DNA of 64,000 bases from Turbatrix aceti. Its lineage: Eukaryota > Nematoda > Chromadorea > Rhabditida > Panagrolaimidae. The stretch lies in the NCBI GenBank assembly GCA_963969345.1, contig OZ017767.1, positions 8,745,547 through 8,809,546 on the forward strand. Reading direction: 5' to 3'. Under the pieces are notes generated by a model. The model made no database searches and was not told the origin of the DNA. It was given only the letters and a program-made list of their open reading frames with translations. Made by a program: the position numbers and the translations under genes. Below, in pieces: positions 56,801 through 64,000 of this stretch. The stretch's first letter is position 1. Each line of letters starts with the position of its first letter.

Positions 56801-59800
56801 ATGAGTAGTCGCCTGCTTGATGTCCTTCTCATAGACCGCAAAAAGAGAATTACCAGATTCATTGACGTCAATGAACTCGACGATTCCCTGAACAACTAGT
56901 TCGTCAAAGCTCATTTCGCCCTTTTCAACGGCTAGGACGTGGGCTTCGGTGAGGAGGGGTTTGCACTCTTCGACGATGATGTACGGTCGGCAGAGGCGTC
57001 CGCCGTCGGTTGAGATGTAGACCGAGCGTTGATCGCTGTTCACGGCAACCGAGACGTACCGATTGATATAGCCCGCGCGACGCATCTTCCGGACAGCCAG
57101 GGCAAGACGCAAGGGATCGACGGTGAGTCCGACGAGGACACCGTTCAGGTACGAGATGAAAACATGGGATTGATGAATCGCGGAGACCTTGCTTGATCGG
57201 AGGGACTCGACTCCGCAGTTGAACATTAGCCGGCGGATTGGCTGGAAAAATTGGCGAAATAGCAAATAAAAACCAAAATTAACAAAAAAGATACGGTAGA
57301 ACAAAAATTTTGAATAAAAAAAGAGCTCAAAAAATGAAAACTGAAAAGTAACATTATTTTACATTTCTACCGTAATAAAGTAACAAATTCTGAAAGATGG
57401 TATCGTTACTCGCCGAATAACGTTTTTTGCCGTTATTTTGTTACTTTTCATCCCGAATTTTTTTGTAAACCACGTTTTTGGGCCTAAAATTCCGTCTTCT
57501 CATAAAAAAGCCTATTTTTTAGTTTTTTGCGTAAAAAAAGTTGTAAAATATTTTTTTTTTGCGTTTTTCTTTTAAAAAACCCACCTCTTCATCAGAATCC
57601 GTCGTAATATGGCACATGAGAGCGAGCGACTTGACCAGACCACAGGATTCACCCTCCGGCGTATCGCAAGGGCACAGCATGCCCCACTGACTCGGCTGCA
57701 GCGAACGCGGTCCAGAAACCTTCCTCGTCCGTTCAAACGTCGAATTGATCCTTGACATCATGCCGAGGACGCTGATGTAACTCAGCCGTGACAAAACCTG
57801 CGTCACGCCCTGTCGATGCATTTTGAATCTCTTGATGTTCCAATTTCCGGTCGAAAGTGCAAATGTCAGCCCGGAAGTGATGAAATCCTGTCGGATGTGT
57901 TTTGTGATGTCGAGAGGGGTCGCGAGGTTTCGAGACAAATTTGTATCCGCGACTCGCTTGAGCTCCATGTTGAATCGCTTGAAGAGATCCTCAAACAGCA
58001 GTGCCAGCATGCTGCCGGCGAGTTCGATACGCTTGTTGCCGTAGAAATCGCGGTCGTCTTCGGAAAAGACGCCGACTTCGGCCTCGATGAGGCGACGGAC
58101 CATGAGGCCGAGGTAGACGGCTTTGAGGTGCATGCTGCCTTCTGGAGACGGGATGTGGGCGATAAAAGAGTTTGTCAGGAAATCGAGAGCGTCGTGTTCA
58201 CGGATTTCGGCTGACATGACTCGTTGGCGGCGGAGGCGGATCTAAATGGGTGAAAAATATATAAAACAGTCATTTTTTGGTCAAAATTATCAATTTTTAA
58301 CCAAAATGGATTTTTTTCTCAAAAGGGGGAGCTTTTGACTAAAACAGTCAATATTGGACCTAATTTAGCATTTTTTAGTCTAAATTTACATTTTTTAGCC
58401 AAAATTTTAGTTTTTAGGCCAAAATTTTTTTTTAGGCAAAATCGTCGTTTTTGACAAAAAAAATCATCTTTTGATCAAATTTTTCATTTTTAGGTCAAAA
58501 AAACTTTTTTTGATGTCAAAAATATCAAATTTAGAAAAAAAAAGTCACAATTAGATCAAAATTATCGTTTTAGGCCAAAACCGTTGTTTTTAGGCCAAAA
58601 TTGCCTATATAGGTCCAAATTGTATTTTTGCTTGAAAATTTGTAATTTAAAAAAAACATTTGTTTTTGAATAAAAACGCATGTGTTGCAAGTTTTATCGC
58701 GTTTGAATAAAAACGGTATTTTAGGCGAAAATCCGAAAAATGTTTTCGGTATTTGAACAAAATTAACAATTTTTTTATAAAAATTAACAACAAAAAAATC
58801 AACCAACCTTCCCAGCAATGTACTTGACAGCCTCCTCAGTGGTCCGAATCCTCAGAATCGACCCATCAATGATCGTCGCTCCAATCGCGCCGACAAAGTA
58901 CTCTTCCGTGCCGATGAGCGTCACGATATCCGCATCCGACTCCATGCCGAGAGCCTTGAAAATCACCGAAATCGGAACGTCATCCGTCAGCTGATTGTGT
59001 TGAACGTAGTACTTTCCCTTCTTATTGACGACGTATGTCTTTGACTTTCTCTGCGCCGTCGAAGACAGTACCTCGCATACTAGTTCCTTCTTGCTATTTC
59101 TATTGATCATGATACGATTCTTCGCCATTTGTTCGTGCATCAAAACGACCTTTTCCGTGCCACGAATGATAAAGTATCCGCCCGGGTCGTAGGCACACTC
59201 TCCGCGCTTTGCCATGTCGGAGAGGGATTCCATGTTGTAGAGAGCGCACCGATTGGACCTCACCATGATTGGCAGCCTGCCGATGATCTGGTTTCGACGG
59301 AGAACGCGCTGGTTGCCGCGGGTGTATTCCATGTCGACGAAGATGGGTGCCGAGTAGGTCAGGTCCCGAAGACGGCATTCCTGGGGCGTGACGTTTTCGT
59401 TGATGTAAGACATGTCTTCTTCGTAATTTACTCGACCCACCCAGATTTTACGGTATCTGAAAAATAAAATAAATTCGCGCACAAAAAAAACGAAAAGTAA
59501 CATTTTTCAAACATTGCTACCGTAAAAAAGTAACAAATTCAAAAAAATTATATTTATCGTTACTCGCCGAATAACATTTTTTGTCATTATTTTGTTACTT
59601 TTTATCACAAATTTTGTAAACCTCGTTTTTAGGCCTAAAATTAGTTTTTTTCCATCGACAAAACAGTTTTTTTAGTTTTTTGTCCCTAAAAACTCGGTAA
59701 AGTAACGAAAACCAATACAAAATCATTTTTACGTTCGTCTAAAACTGATATAAAAACTACGAAAACTGCAATTTTTAGGTCAATTAGCCTTAAAAAAACT

Positions 59801-60379
59801 AATTTTTAACGTAATCTGCCAGTTTTTCATTTTTACAAAAAAAATATAAAAAATATCGCAAACCGCTGTAAAAACCATGAAATGCTCAATTTCTACATCA
59901 AATAACCAAAAACTGATAGAAAAACTAAAAAAAATGAATTTAGAACGTAACCCGCCAATTTTCTCTTTACCTAAAAATTTTTCAACAACTCACTTCAAAA
60001 ACCAATGCGGATTGGCATCACTGGTGACGTAGTTGCTAGAAGCCATAATCTTGGCGATTTCCTCGTCGACAAAGTAGTTGAACGAGTGGAGATGTTGATG
60101 CGCCAGTCCACGGTTGTGCAGAAACGCCGGCACAAGTTTCCATTTATCCGGAATCGCAGGCTGAGGCGCAGGAGCGGAATGGACGCAGACATGCTTGCGT
60201 TCGTGCTCAAGCACCGGATGTTGGGGTGGAAAGAAGCGTGGATCGTCGTCTTCGTCGGTGTCATCGTCGATGAGAGGCGAGAGACGATCGGGAGACTCCT
60301 CGACGATTGTACGAAGCTCTACACCGGGTTCCTTCTTTGACAGAGGATCGTCCGCATCGAAAATTTCTTCCTTGACCAT
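53888..60379 (-). CDS. rpc-2: RNA polymerase III second-largest subunit (RPC2)
   Basis: Exons 60379-59994, 59456-58808, 58241-57585, 57241-56795, 56733-56539, 56186-55690, 55263-54702 and 54115-53888 join in phase (1206 residues, slightly above the family's usual 1130-1150). This catalytic-core subunit makes tRNA, 5S and other small RNAs. Pol III rather than Pol I/II is shown by [118 protein letters not shown] and [19 protein letters not shown]. The end carries a zinc ribbon (CGKCG, CDFC) and [16 protein letters not shown]. The extra length is partly an acidic insert near the N-terminus ([15 protein letters not shown]) and a short C-terminal tail after IVPR. The start ATG follows an acceptor-like CTTCCAG, so trans-splicing is possible. 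Confidence 0.95.
58265..58640. repeat. TTTTAGGCCAAAATTGTC-type repeat in RPC2 intron
   Basis: The intron between exons 2 and 3 contains over ten spaced copies of TTTTaGgcCAAAAtt-like words at about 20-40 base spacing, with no coding frame. Confidence 0.6.
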
Positions 60380-61187
60380 CCTGGAAGGTTTTGAGAGGTA
60401 AATTGGGTAAAATAAAAGCAAAACAGAAAGTGTAAAACCGGTGAAAGAAATCCTAAAACCGCGAATGTGAGAACAGAGAAAAAACACTGCATTTAGAGCC
60501 TATGCGAGTATTCGGGGTTCCTGGCGCGAAAATTTTTATGACTGATTTTTGAGAAGATCATAAAAAATAACAAAAAATGGAAAAAGCATGCCAATGAAAG
60601 TAACAAATGTGTGATAAATAATTTTCCACTTGAGACACGAAAGAGATCACCAAAACGGTAGTGGCAAATGGATACGTTATCAAGAGTTCGATTTGATGGG
60701 TTGTACATTGTTTTTTTTTGTAATTTTTGACATTTATTCTTTGATTTTTTTAATTTTGTGCATGCTATTGATAAATCATGTGGAGACTGTGGGTAACTGC
60801 AATTTTCAAAATAGTGCCAAACAAAGAAGGCGTGCGTTTGGACAATTCAGCGCAGGTCAAACCCGAGCGCAAAACTGCGCGCACCAGAATGGAATATCGC
60901 TTTCTTCTGCGGGTTTTTTTTACACTCACTCTTTGTCGAAGAAAACGGCGGGTCGCGCTGTGCTTTCTTTGCTTTGTGATCTCGCTTTCTTTTTTCTGTT
61001 CGTTCAGCGATGATGTGAACGTTCGGTGTCTAATATATTGGCATTTGCTTTACCATAAATTCGTGTTTGTTGGCGCGTTATGACCCTAATATTTTTTTAT
61101 TGTTGTGTATCTTGTTAAAAAATTGTAGGGAGAAAAAATACTTGACGAGCTCTGGATCGGCATTTTGCGTTTTCACTCTCCTCAATC
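60380..61187. other. Divergent intergenic region
   Basis: It lies between RPC2 (-) and family copy 5 (+). Overlapping open frames near 60630-61080 have no recognised content. It should hold both promoters. Confidence 0.4.
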
Positions 61188-63255
61188 ATGCCTCCTTCCC
61201 TGCCATGCGCAATCCAAGCAGTCGACGATGCCATTAAAAATGTTCAGCGTGAGTTTTTTTGCTAAAAAAAAAATTCATTTTTGAGTTTTTGAACGTAATT
61301 TTTTTCAAAAAAAAAACAACATTTTTTGTTTGTTATCAAAAACCTGCATTTTTTATGGTTTTTTAAAACAAAAAAAATTTCAGAGCAAATTTACCGCACA
61401 AAAGTCGACTCCGGTGATTTGTCCTTTCTGGGTGAAAAACTTTCCAAATTGGTAACTCGTCGAACCCTTCTCAAAACGTATTCCGAAGAAATGGTTGAGC
61501 GCATGTCCGAGGTCAACGCTGATATCGACAAACGAATTGAGAAGCTCGAAGACGAGCGATCCGTCCGAATTGCCAGCATCAAACACGAATATGAGGGGAA
61601 AGTCGCTGAGTTGCCGGTCATCGATGGCATCCGAGTAGGCGTCCTGGAACCTTTTTCGCCTCCGGAAGAAGAAGATCAAATCGTTGATAACAAGCTGAGT
61701 TGCCAAGATGATTGTTCCAGCGGCTCGGAGGATCAATCTGAAGACCCTCAAGAACAGAAGATGACCCTGGCTTCGCTTCTGAAATCTCGAAAGGAAAATT
61801 CCAGCGGATCGGATTCTAAAAGCGAGCGCTCAGGTGACTCACAAGACAGGGGTGAGTGATCATTTTTGATTTTTTTTATGAAAATTTTTTTCCCACAAGG
61901 TTACATTTGCCGGAAATCGGGTTTTTTGCCGTTTTTGACAATTTTTGACATCTTGTAGCTAAAAAACTGCGGTATTTTCAAAAATCTGGGTACAAATTGA
62001 TCTCGCCGTAATTTTTGATCGTAAATCTGAAAAAAAATTTTAAATTTAGAGTTATTACCGTGAAAAATGCCGAAAAAAAGGTTTGCAGATGCAACATTTT
62101 TTCGGCATTTTTTAAGGTGGTAACTCTATGTTTCTATTTTTTTCCGATTCTTTGTCAAAAATTGCGTCGCGTCGCGTCGATCAATTTGTCCCCCGGCTTT
62201 TGAAATGCCGTAGTTTTTATGCTGCAATGTGCCAAAATTTTTCTAAAAATGTTAAAAACGCGATTAGGCGGACAAAGTTTGGTTAAAAAAAATTTATAGT
62301 AAAATGCATTTTTTGGAAAATTTTTTAAAAGAATTTCAAGAATGTTACCTGACACATTTTTTCTTCAGATTCATCCTCTGACCGTCAATCAGCCAAGAAA
62401 CAAAATGGTCCTCCCCAACGCAAAACTCCCCGAATCGGTCGATCAACCGAGCGCCCAGATTCCACTCGAATCGGCACAAAATCCCGATTCAAGCGTGTTC
62501 CCGGCAGCTTTGGCGTCTGTTTACCCGGAAATCTTCCGACCACTTTTGTCGGATCAACGACCCAGGCAGTCAAGAAATACATCCAGAAATACACCCGTGA
62601 CTACCCCCACAACAACTGGAAAAACTTTTACCACGCTGCTGCATGCTTTATTCTGGGGAAATATTCTCGACCAGAAAATGCGGTCACGGACAACGATATC
62701 AGGCGCTGGGCGAGGACTCTGATGTCAGCAAGCCTCCCGGAACTCTTTGAATTCAGGTTGTCGTTGAAGGATGTCGATCGGGTCATTCATTCGGACGATT
62801 GCAAACGATTTTTCATCATTTTGGACAGCAATTTGAGGGTTATACTCAAGAATTTCTCAAATTCAGCTTCCTTCAAGCCACTTTTGTTGATCTACGATTT
62901 CGACTTGAAACAATTTGCTCCTGTTCCTCGGGCAGGGGATACGGTAGGTTTCGTTATCAAAAAAAATTGGACAAAAATTTTTTTGTAGGATCTGGTTTTT
63001 TGTTGCCAGTGCTTCTCCTACCATCCAGCTCGACCCAACTGCAATCCACACTGTCCGATCTGCCTTCGGACGTGTTCCTCCGACGGCGACGTCGGTTGCA
63101 TCAAAGCTACGCTGGAATCTGCACCCGTAGTCTGTTTCAAGTGCAACGCCTTCTGCCAGACTATCAAATGCTATGAAAATCACTCGGAAATCTGCCCCAG
63201 GCCTCGGTCAAAGCTGCATGATGATATCGTTCAGGGCATTGTTACTTTGATTTGA
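61188..63255 (+). CDS. Unrecognised coiled-coil/Cys-His family, copy 5 (intact, longest)
   Basis: Exons 61188-61248, 61384-61851, 62369-62943 and 62989-63255 join in phase (456 residues). Order: N-terminal helix (SLPCAIQAVDDAIKNVQ), coiled coil at about 35-110 (RRTLLKTYSEEMVERMSEV to HEYEGKVAELPVI) and a Ser/acidic then Arg-rich linker (about 115-240). A block follows (VKKYIQKYTRDYPHNNWKNF, YHAAACF), then the central domain at about 300-365 (LSLKDVDRVIHSDD, FFIILDSNLRVILKNF, LLLIYDFDLKQFAPVP). The Cys/His cluster is at 372-440 (CCQCF, NPHCPICLRTC, CFKCNAFC, CYENHSEICPRPRSKLHDD). The linker is split by an extra intron compared with the other members. The central-plus-cluster part is similar, as I recall, to the region before the exonuclease in Maverick/Polinton DNA polymerases; this is inference. 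Cell role unknown. Confidence 0.8.
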
Positions 63256-63354
63256 ATTTGTTGACATTTTGTTGATTTGTCAGTTTTGTTTGGTTTTTGG
63301 GAGTAAAAGAAATTTTACATGGTTACCGTTACCGTAAAAAGAGTAATTGAATAA

Positions 63355-63450
63355 TTTATTTATTTATTTATTTATTTCACCATTACTCAGTGGTTAGTTA
63401 TCATTAGACCAGATGTTAGGAGGCACAAATGACGTCCACGTAGGCGATTC
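63355..63450 (-). mobile_element. 3' end of the same non-LTR retrotransposon
   Basis: A tail of AAAT repeats (read on the - strand) and about 90 adjacent bases match 47155-47255 with few changes. The match stops abruptly, as in a severely 5'-truncated insertion. Confidence 0.75.
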
Positions 63451-64000
63451 TATGATTATTTTTACATGATCTTCGAAAATGTGTTTCTAATCTTTTTTCG
63501 AAGTGGCGAATGTTTTTTTTTTCCTGCATGATATTCAAATTTTTTTTTGGTAAAAATGCAATTTTTAACCTGTAAAAGATGTCAAACCTCAATAAAAAAT
63601 TATTTACCAGGAAAATATTACATTTTTTATTTCTTTAAATTTTTTTTTATTGAAATTCGTTAGAAAAAAATAAAAATTTAGTAAAATATTGCAGAAACTG
63701 TAACAAAACCCATTTATTTGATTATATTTTTTTTTCAAAAAAATTGTGCAAAATCTTGTCTTATCAGTGTTTTACAGCACAGACAGGTGCGTATTCACCT
63801 GTTGACGGACAACTCTTCGTTCTGCCAACATGAAAAAAAAATTAGTTATGCTTCGATGTGCCCCGTTTTATGCTGACATTTGTAGGCGTTTGCAAGTTAA
63901 AAAACTAAATTATTTCGATTCTATGTAATTTTGAACAACATTTTGGCACCAAAAAAGTGAACAATTATTATACCGATGGCTTCGAGACTTTGATCATGTT
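63451..64000. other. AT-rich spacer
   Basis: Poly-A/T tracts. No gene seen to the window end. Confidence 0.35.

Noticed and set aside
53888..60379. RNA polymerase II subunit RPB2
   Set aside because: First impression from the shared core motifs. N-terminal [24 protein letters not shown] and [17 protein letters not shown] fit the Pol III subunit instead.
1..64000. CRISPR arrays, bacterial operons, tRNA and rRNA genes
   Set aside because: No regular repeat-spacer array was found; the repeats here are MITEs and minisatellites. No cloverleaf with a GGTTCRANYCC-type box was recognised by eye, though a tRNA scan was not possible.

Overview
The window reads as nuclear DNA of a nematode. It carries nematode-type families (a C-type lectin domain joined to a serpentine receptor, an LIPL lipase, a Rhesus-type channel, short T-box genes). 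Its introns are phase-consistent, with GTAAG/GTGAG/GTTTG donors and TTTCAG/TTTTAG acceptors, and many are short. AT-rich spacers and many small transposon remnants fill the rest. The species cannot be named from the sequence. Exon models were built by hand by joining reading frames at GT..AG borders and checking that phase is kept.

Layout. 0-5 kb: 3'-truncated gene for a lectin/seven-helix receptor fusion (-), a small one-helix membrane protein (+) and a single-pass protein with a PDZ-ligand-like tail (-). 5-15 kb: Rhesus-type ammonium/CO2 channel (-), a secreted protein with three degenerate GH18 chitinase domains (+) and an acid-lipase-type LIPL enzyme (-). 15-19 kb: a 488-bp hAT-type MITE and a gene-poor repeat-rich stretch. 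19-22.3 kb: cytosolic malate dehydrogenase (+) followed by a broken copy of its promoter and first codons. 22.5-25.7 kb: a LOTUS-like, disordered protein with a reading-frame break (-) and a small membrane protein (-).

26.4-39.7 kb is a tandem array of a ~5.36-kb module. Each full module holds one member of an unrecognised gene family (-), a four-exon T-box gene (+) and an MPC1 mitochondrial pyruvate carrier gene (-). The third module is partial and riddled with MITEs. Next come a one-helix protein with a long Ser/Thr-rich tail (-, 40-42 kb), an apparently intact family member (+, 42.7-44.3 kb, with a hAT MITE in an intron), a MULE with 9-bp target duplications (45.7-46.8 kb) and a deleted non-LTR retrotransposon (47 kb). 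51.8-53.6 kb: ELO fatty-acid elongase (+). 53.9-60.4 kb: RNA polymerase III second-largest subunit (-). 61.2-63.3 kb: the longest intact member of the unrecognised family (+).

The most interesting items are the unrecognised family, the lectin-receptor fusion, and the MITEs. The family's five members combine a coiled coil, a conserved central module and a Cys/His cluster, and the last two parts recall the N-terminus of Maverick/Polinton-type DNA polymerases. The MITEs each have an interior built from repeats of their own end motif.
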